The notes beneath the pieces were generated by a model, which ran no database searches, had not been told where the DNA came from, and was given only the letters and a program-made list of their open reading frames with translations. The position numbers and the translations under genes are program-made. DNA of 64,000 bases from positions 6,634,001 through 6,698,000 of the forward strand of contig NZ_CP094527.1 in NCBI RefSeq assembly GCF_022811725.1, written 5' to 3'. Position 1 is the first letter of the stretch, and the number at the start of each line of letters is the position of its first letter. This stretch comes from Mucilaginibacter sp. SMC90. GTDB lineage: Bacteria > Bacteroidota > Bacteroidia > Sphingobacteriales > Sphingobacteriaceae. This document shows positions 56,172 to 64,000 of this stretch, in pieces.

Positions 56172-57083
56172 TTAAGCCTTTGGATGGGCGAGTTTATAAA
56201 TAGATTTTAATCGTTCAACTGAATTATGCGTGTAAATTTGGGTTGCGCTCAGGTTAGCGTGCCCCAAAAGTTCTTTAATTGAATTTAAGTCGGCCCCGTT
56301 ATTTAGCATGGTGGTTGCAAACGTGTGCCTGAGCACATGGGGGCTACGTTTATTTTGAGTTGATATGTTGGAAAGGTATTTCTGCACTGTTAGGTAAATC
56401 AATTTCGGATAAGCATCGGCTCCTTTATTTGTAACGATTAATGTAAAGGAATTGTTATCAAAATTTTGATTTTTCTTTAACTCCAAATATTCGGGCAGCA
56501 GGATTTTTAGCTCATTATTAACAGGAATGATGCGTTCTTTGTTGCGCTTGCCTAATACCTTCACCACTCCTCCATCAAGGTTAAGATCCTGTTCCTTAAT
56601 ACCTAACAGTTCGGCAAGGCGTATGCCGGTACCAAACAACAGTTCAATAACAAGCTTATCGCGCAGGCCCGGAAAATCGTTTGTAAAAATGTCATCACTA
56701 TCTAACATTTTTGTTAGGCGGGCATCTTCAACTACAACAGGCAACGTTTTAGCAACCTTTTGCGACCGCACCCTGGATACAGGGTTAGTTTCAACAACAC
56801 CCTCCTGCAATAAAAATTTAAAGTATTTGCGCAGCGTGGCCATTTTACGGTTAACCGAACGGCCCGTAAGTTTTTGATCAATAAGCTCAACCATCCAGTT
56901 ACGGATATCATGATAACTTACCTGCGACGGATGGGTAATAACCGGCTCGGGTGCGGGATCGGCACCGCCGGGATTGTTTAAAAAGCGCATGAACTGATCC
57001 AGATCAGACTGATATGCGGAAACAGTATGCACTGAATACCGCTTTTCATACTTGATGTATTGGATAAAACGCGCTAAAAACAT
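56172..57083 (-). CDS. tyrosine recombinase XerC/XerD-like
   Basis: 303 residues, the normal Xer length. The N-terminal SAM-like core-binding domain opens 'FIQYIKYEKRYSVHTVSAYQ'. The catalytic set is complete: Arg155 ('GTGIRLAEL'), Lys179 region ('LGKRNKERIIP'), His249 and Arg252 ('HVLRHTFATT'), His275 ('LLGHANLSA') and Tyr284 ('TQIYTHN'). Such proteins resolve chromosome dimers at dif. I see no att sites or integrase context, so a housekeeping Xer is the best call. Confidence 0.88.
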   Translation of the reverse strand: MFLARFIQYIKYEKRYSVHTVSAYQSDLDQFMRFLNNPGGADPAPEPVITHPSQVSYHDIRNWMVELIDQKLTGRSVNRKMATLRKYFKFLLQEGVVETNPVSRVRSQKVAKTLPVVVEDARLTKMLDSDDIFTNDFPGLRDKLVIELLFGTGIRLAELLGIKEQDLNLDGGVVKVLGKRNKERIIPVNNELKILLPEYLELKKNQNFDNNSFTLIVTNKGADAYPKLIYLTVQKYLSNISTQNKRSPHVLRHTFATTMLNNGADLNSIKELLGHANLSATQIYTHNSVERLKSIYKLAHPKA

Positions 57084-57174
57084 AAAAAACTATTTATACA
57101 TCCGGGATGATGAATGTACAAATAGTTTTAATATAGTGTCAAGAAATTAATTAATTCTTTTCAACAAAAAAGAA

Positions 57175-57366
57175 TTAAACAGTTTCCTGGTTTAAACCTT
57201 GTTTATATATAGCATGTTTAACAACATGACGACGGGTTACAGATTTCTTTTCGAAAGCCTGACGACTGCGTAGTTCTCTTAAAACACCTGTTTTTTCGAA
57301 TTTCTTCTTGAAGCGTTTCAATGCTTTGTCTAATGATTCGCCGTCTTTTACGTTAATAATGATCAT
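57175..57366 (-). CDS. rpsU: 30S ribosomal protein S21
   Basis: 63 residues. 'VKDGESLDKALKRFKKKFEK' and 'LRSRQAFEKKSVTRRH' are diagnostic. S21 sits next to the anti-Shine-Dalgarno end of 16S rRNA. The ATG at 57366 ('MIIINVKDGE') is chosen over an upstream TTG. The mRNA carries an extended Shine-Dalgarno sequence, GAAAGGAGGT, unlike neighbouring genes. Confidence 0.97.
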   Translation of the reverse strand: MIIINVKDGESLDKALKRFKKKFEKTGVLRELRSRQAFEKKSVTRRHVVKHAIYKQGLNQETV

Positions 57367-57378
57367 AATTCCTAAAAT

Positions 57379-57388
57379 ACCTCCTTTC
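57379..57388 (-). promoter_or_regulatory. extended Shine-Dalgarno sequence of rpsU
   Basis: On the - strand GAAAGGAGGT is nearly fully complementary to the 16S anti-SD. It ends 12 bases before the ATG. In Flavobacterium johnsoniae, ribosomes sequester the anti-SD with help from bS21, and an SD on rpsU permits feedback; the same logic is likely here (inference). Confidence 0.8.
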
Positions 57389-57669
57389 AAGGGAGGGCAA
57401 AGATAATCACAAAGTTTTGAATATCAAATAGAGAGCAGGAATTATTTTTGATTACTAAATATATAACACACTCAACAAAACTAAAAGACAAGAAAAGTTA
57501 AATTTTGTTAAGCCGATTTCGCAAGGCTATTTAGTAAACAAACTGTCGAGTTAAATTGCGGCTTAACTTGGTTTAGGTCGAAGTTACTATAGTTAACTTC
57601 GACCTAAACCTGACAAGTAACTGCAGGCAATTTAGTCCTTTACCCGATAAGTCCAATCATATCACTCAC
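57389..57669. other. intergenic region between rpsU and the acyl-CoA dehydrogenase gene
   Basis: About 280 AT-rich bases containing the rpsU promoter region and a perfect inverted repeat (listed separately). No gene detected. Confidence 0.4.
57570..57610. repeat. perfect 17-bp inverted repeat with 7-base loop
   Basis: GGTTTAGGTCGAAGTTA and its exact inverse flank CTATAGT. It lies 59 bases downstream of the acyl-CoA dehydrogenase stop and 204 bases upstream of the rpsU SD. No T-run follows on either strand, so it may be an operator or a remnant of a mobile repeat rather than a terminator. Confidence 0.7.
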
Positions 57670-58851
57670 CTACCCTCTCAACACTTCCCTGCTGATCACT
57701 ATTTTCTGAATCTCGCTTGTGCCCTCACCTATAGTGCAAAGTTTGGCATCACGATAAAATTTCTCTACCGGGAAATCCTTGGTATAGCCATATCCGCCAA
57801 AGATCTGTACTGCTTCCGTTGCAGTACGTACTGCTGTTTCGGAGGCAAAATATTTAGCCATGGCCGATTGTTTCGTCACCGGCAGATGGCGGTTCTTCAA
57901 ATCGGCAGCCTGCATCACCAGCAGTTCAGCCGCTTCTATTTCAGTAGCCATATTGGCCAGTTTAAACGCTATCCCCTGGAAATTACCGATAGGCTGTCCA
58001 AACTGATGCCGCTCCTTAGCATATGCAACAGCTGCTTCAAAGGCGCCTTTGGCAATCCCTAATGAAAGGGCCGCTATCGAGATCCTGCCGCCATCCAGCA
58101 CCTTCATGGCCTGTTTAAAACCCTCGCCTTCAATGCCCAGTAAGTTTTCTTTAGGTACACGACAGTTATCAAAAATAAGCTCAGTGGTTTCGGAGGCGCG
58201 CATGCCCAGCTTATTTTCCTTTTTGCCGTGGGTAAAACCGGGCGTACCTTTTTCAATTACAAGGGCAGAAATTCCGTGCGAATCGCCTTTGTTGCCTGTA
58301 CGCACCATTACCACTGCCACATTGCCCGATTTACCATGAGTTATCCAGTTTTTGGAACCGTTAACAATATAATGGTCGCCATCCAGTATTGCAGTTGTGT
58401 TCATGCCCAGCGCGTCCGATCCGGTATTGGCTTCGGTCAATCCCCAGGCACCAAGCCATTCGGCAGTAGCGAGTTTGGGTAGCCATTTCAATTTTTGTTC
58501 TTCATTGCCAAAAGCCAGGATATGCCCCGTACAAAGCGAATTATGGGCAGCAACCGATAAACCTATAGCGCCGCAAACTTTGGCTATTTCACTGATCACC
58601 GTTACATATTCAAAATAGCCGAAACCTGAGCCGCCATACTGCTCGGGTACAAACACGCCCATCATGCCAAGCTCGCCCAGTTGCTTAAATAAGTCGATAG
58701 GGAAATGCTGGGCCTCGTCCCATTCCATTACGTGAGGTTTAATATAGCGTTCGGCAAAGTCTTTGGCCATCTGACCAACCATTTGCTGATTTTCGTTTAT
58801 AGCAAAATCATACCCACCGGTTGATTGGGTATCGGTTAACAAAGCATCCAT
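57670..58851 (-). CDS. acyl-CoA dehydrogenase (short/branched-chain type)
   Basis: 393 residues. A FAD flavoprotein oxidising acyl-CoA to 2-enoyl-CoA. 'WGLTEANTGSDALGMNT' and 'NGSKNWITHGKSG' are FAD-binding segments; 'ERHQFGQPIGNFQGIAFKLA' and 'QIFGGYGYTKDFPVEKFYRD' are family signatures. The catalytic base is Glu376 in 'TIGEGTSEIQ', as in short-chain/butyryl-CoA dehydrogenases. It is a lone gene on the - strand; no ETF or thiolase genes are adjacent, so the substrate is unknown. Confidence 0.95.
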   Translation of the reverse strand: MDALLTDTQSTGGYDFAINENQQMVGQMAKDFAERYIKPHVMEWDEAQHFPIDLFKQLGELGMMGVFVPEQYGGSGFGYFEYVTVISEIAKVCGAIGLSVAAHNSLCTGHILAFGNEEQKLKWLPKLATAEWLGAWGLTEANTGSDALGMNTTAILDGDHYIVNGSKNWITHGKSGNVAVVMVRTGNKGDSHGISALVIEKGTPGFTHGKKENKLGMRASETTELIFDNCRVPKENLLGIEGEGFKQAMKVLDGGRISIAALSLGIAKGAFEAAVAYAKERHQFGQPIGNFQGIAFKLANMATEIEAAELLVMQAADLKNRHLPVTKQSAMAKYFASETAVRTATEAVQIFGGYGYTKDFPVEKFYRDAKLCTIGEGTSEIQKIVISREVLRG

Positions 58852-59010
58852 ACATTTTATAATTGGTTACTAACAAAATAACGTATAAAAAATGAGATTG
58901 GTTTGCCTGTAAAAGCCTGCAAATCAAGAACGATTTAGTATCTGGTATGAATTATAGGTTTAGTTGAAATAGGGTGGTTTTGGGGAGGAAATATTTGCAG
59001 AAAATATTTT

Positions 59011-59334
59011 TCAGGATTTATCATTACCGGGAGTCCTGACAGCACTTTTCCAAAGACCGGGGTTACGGCTGGTGTGCAATACAGCGTAAATAATAATCAG
59101 ACGTTGAGATTCAACTACACCAAAGTGGATCATAAAAGGAAAAACATCCTAAACAGAAACCCTTATATCATCGTACCTTATGGCGTAAATAAATGGATCT
59201 CTTTTAATTAAACTAACCTTTAAGCGTACCTCTTTGATGAATTTTTTTCCAAGATCCGATTGTTTTGAATTATACCAATCAGCGGCTTCCTTAATATCTC
59301 ATTTTGCTATCGGTAGTATAACGATGTTAAACAT
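59011..59334 (-). pseudogene. RelE/ParE-family toxin, inactivated by two in-frame stops
   Basis: From an ATG at 59334 the - strand gives a full 107-residue ParE-like frame broken by TGA at codon 12 and TAG at codon 64. Between and after the stops it aligns well with ParE: 'DIKEAADWYNSKQSDLGKKF', 'IRYDDIRVSV', 'DVFPFMIHFGV' and 'LIIIYAVLHTSRNPGLWK'. The ATG shares a base with the antitoxin stop (TAATG), as in intact operons. The frame is otherwise preserved with no indel, so inactivation looks recent. Unless the stops are read through or are assembly errors, no toxin is made. Confidence 0.85.
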
Positions 59335-59573
59335 TACAAGTTGTCTTCAATGTCGTCTATCGCTTCATTAAAATCAAGAGCTTGATTTGGATTACTTTTA
59401 TAACTCCTAACACGTTCTCTTACTATCTCTGCCTGCCATTCAGGTACACCAATCTCTTCCTGTTCAATTCCCTTAAATTTATTTTTAAGATCGTTCCATT
59501 CATTAATTGGTATAAACACACCTGTTGTTTGCCCTGTACTGTCCGAAATATATTGTAAGCTCATAATCCTCAT
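59334..59573 (-). CDS. antitoxin-like protein of a ParE-type toxin-antitoxin pair
   Basis: 79 residues (76 if the ATG at 59564 is used). The N-terminal part 'MSLQYISDSTGQTTGVFIPI' resembles small beta-strand-containing antitoxins of Bacteroidota RelE/ParE systems. The C-terminal part is acidic ('EWQAEIVRERVRSYKSNPNQ' then 'ALDFNEAIDDIEDNL'), a pattern that usually wraps the toxin. Identification rests mostly on the toxin remnant that follows in TAATG overlap. Without a partner toxin it may be neutral or be acting on a related toxin elsewhere. Confidence 0.75.
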   Translation of the reverse strand: MRIMSLQYISDSTGQTTGVFIPINEWNDLKNKFKGIEQEEIGVPEWQAEIVRERVRSYKSNPNQALDFNEAIDDIEDNL

Positions 59574-59808
59574 TTTATAACATCATACTTACCTGCACCT
59601 ATCAAAAATAAACATAAAATTTAAAATTGATTGTATCTAACCTTTATGACTACGTATTAGGGAAAATTCAAAACTGAATTATGGCGTTAACTCCGGTCCG
59701 GGCTGTATGTTGCAATTCCTCGCTTTGCCACAGCACAGCCCCTTACACGCTGCGGGCTTTACACTTCCATCCCTAACATGGACATTTTCAATAATAACAA
59801 TACAATGA
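59574..59808. other. gap between the antitoxin and apt genes
   Basis: The right two thirds (about 59690-59780) is GC-richer than its surroundings and reads like a degenerate non-coding repeat, with GCACAGCCCC and GCTGCGGGCT as its most structured part. I cannot name it. A reading frame overlaps the end of apt here but looks like chance. Confidence 0.3.
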
Positions 59809-60336
59809 TTAATAATCGGCCAGTACCACCAGCTTATCACAAATAGGCGTAATACGCTCCCTGCCATTCAAAAAGCCAAGCCCAACCACAAACGAAAAAC
59901 CGGCAACTATGCCGCCCATTTCTTTAATTAGCTCGCTGGCTGCGGTTACTGTACCGCCGGTAGCCAGCAAGTCGTCATGCAGTAATATATGCTGACCGGG
60001 TTCAAAGGCATCGGTATGCAGTTCGATGGTTGCGGTGCCGTACTCCAGTTTATAAGCTTTTTGTTTTATAGTGAAAGGCAATTTTCCGGCTTTACGTACG
60101 GGTACAAACGGAACCCCCAATTTAGTAGCCAGTGTAAGCCCGAACAGGAAGCCCCGGCTTTCGATACCGGCCACTGCATCAATCCGTGTGCCTTGCAATT
60201 GCTCAACAAAAGCATCAATGATGTTTTCGCACAATGCGGGATCTTTAAGTATCGGCGTAATATCTTTAAAAACAATCCCTGGTTTTGGAAAATCAGGAAT
60301 ATCCCTTATGGCTGCTTTTATTTGCTGGGCTATCAT
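59809..60336 (-). CDS. apt: adenine phosphoribosyltransferase
   Basis: 175 residues. It salvages adenine to AMP using PRPP. 'IRDIPDFPKPGIVFKDITPI' is a clear Apt N-terminus, 'AGIESRGFLFG' and 'RKAGKLP' line the active site, and 'LHDDLLATGGT' (about residues 119-129) is the PRPP-binding motif. Full length. The start overlaps the ComEA-like gene's end by 4 bases (ATGA). Confidence 0.96.
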   Translation of the reverse strand: MIAQQIKAAIRDIPDFPKPGIVFKDITPILKDPALCENIIDAFVEQLQGTRIDAVAGIESRGFLFGLTLATKLGVPFVPVRKAGKLPFTIKQKAYKLEYGTATIELHTDAFEPGQHILLHDDLLATGGTVTAASELIKEMGGIVAGFSFVVGLGFLNGRERITPICDKLVVLADY

Positions 60337-61202
60337 TTGAAAATTAAATAAGGCCCAATTTTACGCAAAATTCCATCATTAAGTATGGCAATATTTTTCA
60401 GGTCGGTCAAAGTATTGTAATTACCGTGCTCGTCGCGATAGGCTACAATTGCATCCATTTGCTTATAGCTCAGATACGGAAAGCGCTTAAGTTCATTAAA
60501 TGTAGCCTTATTGATATTCACTTTAACAATTTGTTTGCCATCAACTGCAACGCCTTCTTTTATCTGATTATATTTTTCTTCGTCAATACCATAAACCTCC
60601 TTCAATTGTTCCTTGCTATAAAAACCGCCTACACGCTGGCGGTAATGAACAATGCGGCGGGCGAATGCGGGGCCTATCCCCCTGATCATAGTAAGCCTTG
60701 CCGAATCGGCTGTGTTAATTTCTACCACTTCGCCTGGTTTAACTTTATTGGTGTGATAAGCGGGCCCATCGGGCAGGTTAATGTAAGGTTCAAGAACTTT
60801 GTATTGTGCCGGGCTGATACTGTACATTTTTTGCACATCAGCTTTGGTGAAAAATCGCCCACCTTTTTCTTCGTAATGCTTAACTACCTGTGCCTGATGT
60901 TCAGTGAGACCAAGTTTTATCCAGCTGTTAAGCGATAAATTATTGGGGTTAAATTTAAATAGTGCGGGTGGTGTGGTTTTACGGTTTCCGGCAAAAATAT
61001 TCTCATCGGCTATAAGATCATCTGTTTTATCAGCATCCGCTATCGGTTTATCAAAAGCCTTAAAATTTATTGTATTATCTTTGCGGTTTGCCCGGAACAC
61101 ATACGGGGCCAGCAAAACCATTGCAATTAAAATAATCAACACTACCATTCCGTTCCACTCTTTTTTAGTGACAGACAGGTAGTTTCTAATTTGCGGCCTC
61201 AT
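60333..61202 (-). CDS. ComEA-like helix-hairpin-helix protein with N-terminal membrane anchor
   Basis: 289 residues. A short cytoplasmic segment is followed by a membrane helix (about residues 19-35, 'MVVLIILIAMVLLAPYVF'). Three or four helix-hairpin-helix repeats follow in the exported part: 'WIKLGLTEHQAQVVKHYEEK', 'VEINTADSARLTMIRGIGPA', 'VNINKATFNELKRFPYLSY'. ComEA proteins bind DNA at the cell surface in natural uptake; in Bacteroidota such multi-HhH proteins are common and their role is unproven. It is coupled to apt by a 4-base overlap. Confidence 0.88.
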   Translation of the reverse strand: MRPQIRNYLSVTKKEWNGMVVLIILIAMVLLAPYVFRANRKDNTINFKAFDKPIADADKTDDLIADENIFAGNRKTTPPALFKFNPNNLSLNSWIKLGLTEHQAQVVKHYEEKGGRFFTKADVQKMYSISPAQYKVLEPYINLPDGPAYHTNKVKPGEVVEINTADSARLTMIRGIGPAFARRIVHYRQRVGGFYSKEQLKEVYGIDEEKYNQIKEGVAVDGKQIVKVNINKATFNELKRFPYLSYKQMDAIVAYRDEHGNYNTLTDLKNIAILNDGILRKIGPYLIFK

Positions 61203-61278
61203 TTATATATGTTCCTGGCGTTAAATTAAATAAAAATTTAGGATATTTATTTGTTAAAACATACTGCTATTTAAAACA

Positions 61279-63033
61279 ATGAAAGTTATAACCACCGAAG
61301 AGTTTGCCAAAGCCACCAAACTGGATAAGTTGAAAATGCCGGGCCTGGCCGCTTTATTGATGGAGTTAATGAAAATAAACCAGGTTAACGATCTGTTTGC
61401 CCAGGCACAGCCCAAGCAAGGCCCCGAGTTTGTTGATGCCATATTAGAGGGTTGCGGCATTGATATTGAATTTGATGAAAGGGAACTGCGCAACATACCT
61501 AAAGAAGGTAGTTTTGTAGCCATAGCCAATCATCCTTACGGAGGTATTGAGGGCATGGTACTGTTAAAAATCCTGTGTATGGCGCGTCCCGACTCAAAAT
61601 TGATGGCCAATTTTCTGCTCAAAAAAATCCCCAACCTCGCCGATTATTTCATTGCTGTAAACCCATTTGAAAATGTTGAACATTCATCAAGCATAAGCGG
61701 TTTAAAAAACACACTTGAATTATTAAACCAGGGTACACCGATAGGAATTTTCCCGGCCGGTGAGGTTTCAACCTTTAAAGTTGAACAAAAACAGGTAACC
61801 GATCGTATGTGGCACCCGGTTGTAGGCAAGATCATTGCCAAAGCAAAAGTACCCGTAGTTCCCATTTATTTTCATGGCAATAATGGCCTGCTGTTTAATT
61901 TTCTTAGTTTACTGCATCCAACACTGCGTACAGCAAAACTACCATCAGAATTATTTAATAAACACGGGCACACTATAAAACTGCGCATAGGCAAGCCAAT
62001 TAATGTTACCGAAATTCCGGATTATACAAACAGTACAAAGCTCCTTAACTTTTTGCGCGCGCGTACCTATGCATTAGGTACCGGGCTTGAAGAAGAAAAA
62101 AAGATCTTTAGCCCGCGCAACTTGTTTAAAATAAAACGCGATGCCGAAGAAATTGCCCCGGAAATTGACAGTTCAATTCTTGATAAAGAAATAGAGCCGC
62201 TAAGAGAAAACTATAAAGTTTGGACGGAAAAAAATTACGAGGTATTTATTGTACCAACTTCAAGCATCCCCAATGTTATCCGTGAAATTGGACGTTTAAG
62301 GGAGATCACCTTCAGGCAGGTGGGCGAGGGAACCAATAAAAGCATTGACCTGGACGAATATGATATTTATTATCACCACCTGTTCATCTGGGATTTTGAA
62401 GCCAAGATGATTGTTGGTGCCTATCGCATTGGCCTGGGCGATGAGATATTTTACAGCGTAGGTAAAAAAGGTTTTTACGTAAACGAACTGTTTAAGCTTA
62501 AAACCCAGTTTATACCGGTATTAAGACGCAGCCTTGAATTAGGCCGCTCATGGATCCGTAAGGAATATCAAACCAAACCTTTACCACTATTCCTGTTATG
62601 GAAAGGAATCCTGAAATTTCTGATAGATAATCCCCGGTACCGTTACCTGATAGGGCCGGTGAGTATCAGTAACTCGTTCTCTAAATTTTCTAAATCGCTT
62701 ATTGTCGATTATATCAACCGCAACCACTTTGATCATGAAATGGCGCAGTATGTTAAACCGCGTAAAAAATTCAAGGTTGATTTTGCCAAGATCGATACCG
62801 ACCTGCTTATGGCGGGCGAAGACAGCTTTAAGGGCCTTGACAACCTGATATCAGAAGTGGAAACCCGCAACATGAAAGTTCCGGTGTTACTTCGCCAGTA
62901 TATCGCCCTGAATGCCAAGATCATCAGTTTCAACATCGACCCTAAATTTGCCGACTGCCTTGATGGCTTCCTGGTGCTTGACCTTGAAAAGGTACCGCAG
63001 GATATATTGGATAAGCTGGGAAAAAACTTATAG
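61279..63033 (+). CDS. bifunctional acyltransferase: PlsC-like domain plus GNAT/hemolysin-like N-acyltransferase (OlsF-type aminolipid synthase candidate)
   Basis: 584 residues in two parts. Residues about 60-265 form a PlsC-type acyltransferase ('AIANHPYGGIEG', 84-92, and 'GIFPAGEVST', 156-165). Residues about 320-510 resemble the OlsB/hemolysin GNAT-like domain ('REIGRLREITFRQVGEG', 'LFIWDFEAKMIVGAYRIGLG', 'SRSFSKFSKSLIVDY'-type). OlsF, known from Serratia and Flavobacterium, fuses the same two activities for ornithine lipid synthesis; Bacteroides make related glycine lipids. Product lipid is inference. The gene is divergent from comEA, 76 bases apart. Confidence 0.8.
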   Translation: MKVITTEEFAKATKLDKLKMPGLAALLMELMKINQVNDLFAQAQPKQGPEFVDAILEGCGIDIEFDERELRNIPKEGSFVAIANHPYGGIEGMVLLKILCMARPDSKLMANFLLKKIPNLADYFIAVNPFENVEHSSSISGLKNTLELLNQGTPIGIFPAGEVSTFKVEQKQVTDRMWHPVVGKIIAKAKVPVVPIYFHGNNGLLFNFLSLLHPTLRTAKLPSELFNKHGHTIKLRIGKPINVTEIPDYTNSTKLLNFLRARTYALGTGLEEEKKIFSPRNLFKIKRDAEEIAPEIDSSILDKEIEPLRENYKVWTEKNYEVFIVPTSSIPNVIREIGRLREITFRQVGEGTNKSIDLDEYDIYYHHLFIWDFEAKMIVGAYRIGLGDEIFYSVGKKGFYVNELFKLKTQFIPVLRRSLELGRSWIRKEYQTKPLPLFLLWKGILKFLIDNPRYRYLIGPVSISNSFSKFSKSLIVDYINRNHFDHEMAQYVKPRKKFKVDFAKIDTDLLMAGEDSFKGLDNLISEVETRNMKVPVLLRQYIALNAKIISFNIDPKFADCLDGFLVLDLEKVPQDILDKLGKNL

Positions 63034-63059
63034 TAAATTATTTTATAATCAAACTTATC

Positions 63060-63094
63060 AATGCCATTTCATACTTTGAGGCGGCATTTTTTGT
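63060..63094 (+). terminator. weak rho-independent terminator after the acyltransferase gene
   Basis: AATGCC pairs with GGCATT across a 17-base loop, followed by six Ts. The short stem and long loop make it tentative, but the position 27 bases after the stop fits. Confidence 0.5.
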
Positions 63095-63192
63095 ATCTCA
63101 ATATTAACACCTGTTATTTAATGTTAAGCAATGTTAACAAAACACTATGCCTGCTCATGATGAACCTACATTTATCATAAGCAAATAACTAT

Positions 63193-64000
63193 ATGAAAAA
63201 GAAACTTAAAATTGTATTAATACTAATAGCCTTATCGTTAAGCGGTATTATTGTTTTCCAAACCTACTGGAGCATAAATGCTTACCAGGTAAATAAAAAA
63301 AACTTTGACGCAAACATCGATATCGCCATGCAGCATGCACTTGACAGTTGCAAGAAAAATTACTTTGATTCGATAAGGGTGGTTTTAGTGAGGAGACTTT
63401 CTGATCCTAATGTTGTTATAAAAATGGATACCGTTCCTCTTCAAGATGCTCAGAGAAACTTTTTCCAAACTAAAATTACAGATACTGTTTATGCTCAAAA
63501 CAAGAAACGGTCTAAGAAAAAATCTTCAGATACGATAATTACAAAAAAGACATCACCAAGTAAAGAAACAGTCGACTATTCTTTGCTCAATGTCTGGATC
63601 TCTAATCGTCATTCGGAATCAAGTAATCCGCTTCCGTTAAGCATATCGATATACAACTATTATAAACATAAAGTTGGGAATACAGCTACTGTTCCGCAAG
63701 TATTAACTGAAATGGCTTTTTATTCTCCCGAAATGGCATCTTACATCATCAGCATACTAAGTATTGGTGATATTCCGGTATTTCCCTCCCATCTACCATC
63801 ATCATCAAAAAATCAGGGCACCAAACCATTGCCTTATGATTCTATTTTCAAGAACGCCACCTTTTCAATGCCACCTAATTATCGGCAGGCTACCGTTTTG
63901 AAGATCAAAAAATATTATACAGCCGAACTTAAGAAAATGCACATTTATAGTCCATTCAATATATCGGTAACAAAAGCTCCTACTGAGCCACAAAGCCCTA
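63193..64000 (+). CDS. N-terminal part of a membrane sensor protein, probably a histidine kinase (3' end outside window)
   Basis: From the ATG at 63193 the frame stays open for 269 codons to the right edge. The start 'MKKKLKIVLILIALSLSGII' gives a membrane helix (about residues 6-24) followed by 'VFQTYWSINAYQVNKKNFDA' and a large periplasmic segment rich in Lys, Ser and Thr. This combination is a frequent opening of sensor histidine kinases in Sphingobacteriaceae. No kinase motif is inside the window, so the class is inferred from N-terminal resemblance only. Confidence 0.6.
   Translation, partial: MKKKLKIVLILIALSLSGIIVFQTYWSINAYQVNKKNFDANIDIAMQHALDSCKKNYFDSIRVVLVRRLSDPNVVIKMDTVPLQDAQRNFFQTKITDTVYAQNKKRSKKKSSDTIITKKTSPSKETVDYSLLNVWISNRHSESSNPLPLSISIYNYYKHKVGNTATVPQVLTEMAFYSPEMASYIISILSIGDIPVFPSHLPSSSKNQGTKPLPYDSIFKNATFSMPPNYRQATVLKIKKYYTAELKKMHIYSPFNISVTKAPTEPQSP

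Noticed and set aside
58940-59214. A + strand frame reading like an outer-membrane beta-barrel fragment ('TAGVQYSVNNNQTLRFNYTK').
   Set aside because: The opposite strand gives a full-length ParE-like protein in correct overlap with the antitoxin; the + strand reading has no start, no signal peptide and is best seen as its shadow.
59679-59867. 62-codon - strand open frame overlapping the end of apt.
   Set aside because: Cys/Trp-rich, no motif, and in a GC-richer non-coding stretch; probably chance.

Overview
The window is a chromosomal segment from a Bacteroidota bacterium, most likely family Sphingobacteriaceae (Mucilaginibacter/Pedobacter-like). The protein sequences read that way, gene starts almost never carry a Shine-Dalgarno sequence, several leaders contain the Bacteroidota -7 promoter element TAnnTTTG, and a DUF3467 gene sits near rpoC. 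Base composition is moderate with AT-rich intergenic DNA. Genus-level placement is inference.

Layout. (1) 1-11.4 kb: housekeeping genes, mostly on the + strand: an S4-domain protein (partial), a small membrane protein, dapD, a GT4 glycosyltransferase overlapping a Sua5/YrdC gene, a hypothetical, a CCA-adding enzyme, a pRiA4b-ORF3-like protein with an acidic tail, mannose-1-phosphate guanylyltransferase, miaA, and cysD-cysN. (2) 11.7-39.8 kb: a large surface-polysaccharide locus, nearly all on the - strand. It encodes export (Wza-like lipoprotein, Wzc-like tyrosine autokinase with a Gly-Tyr tail, Wzx flippase, Wzy-like polymerase), five glycosyltransferases, and donor-sugar pathways: UDP-GlcA (ugd), dTDP-L-rhamnose (rfbABCD), GDP-L-fucose (gmd, fcl) and a complete CDP-3,6-dideoxyhexose set (rfbF, rfbG, RfbH with its Fe-S ligands and His-for-Lys swap, a reductase, and a terminal short-chain reductase/epimerase). 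A GH79-like lipoprotein and one opposite-strand parallel beta-helix protein are probably polymer-processing enzymes. No initiating phosphoglycosyltransferase is in the window. (3) 40.2-42.0 kb: a DUF3467 gene and a complete IS3-family element with terminal repeats, a 3-bp target duplication and a -1 frameshift site. (4) 42.0-55.6 kb: rpoC, rpoB, rplL, rplJ, rplA, rplK, nusG, secE, tRNA-Trp, tuf, tRNA-Thr(GGU), tRNA-Gly(UCC), tRNA-Tyr(GUA), tRNA-Thr(UGU), all on the - strand; the tRNA-tuf block has the same order and anticodons as E. coli thrU-tyrU-glyT-thrT-tufB. (5) 55.8-64 kb: hpf, a XerC/D recombinase and rpsU (hpf and rpsU both carry strong Shine-Dalgarno sequences), an acyl-CoA dehydrogenase, a toxin-antitoxin pair whose ParE-like toxin is broken by two stops, apt, a ComEA-like HhH protein, a two-domain acyltransferase resembling OlsF, and the start of a probable sensor kinase.

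Most unusual signals: a set of intergenic inverted repeats built from 7-bp tandem units, with different heptamers in different gaps of the RNA polymerase/ribosomal/tRNA cluster; the Shine-Dalgarno exceptions at rpsU and hpf; a ferredoxin reductase in the dideoxysugar cassette whose domain order is reversed compared with classical E3 enzymes; a TTG start for rpoB; and the disabled toxin. I found no CRISPR array, prophage or replication origin. None of the calls has been tested by database search.
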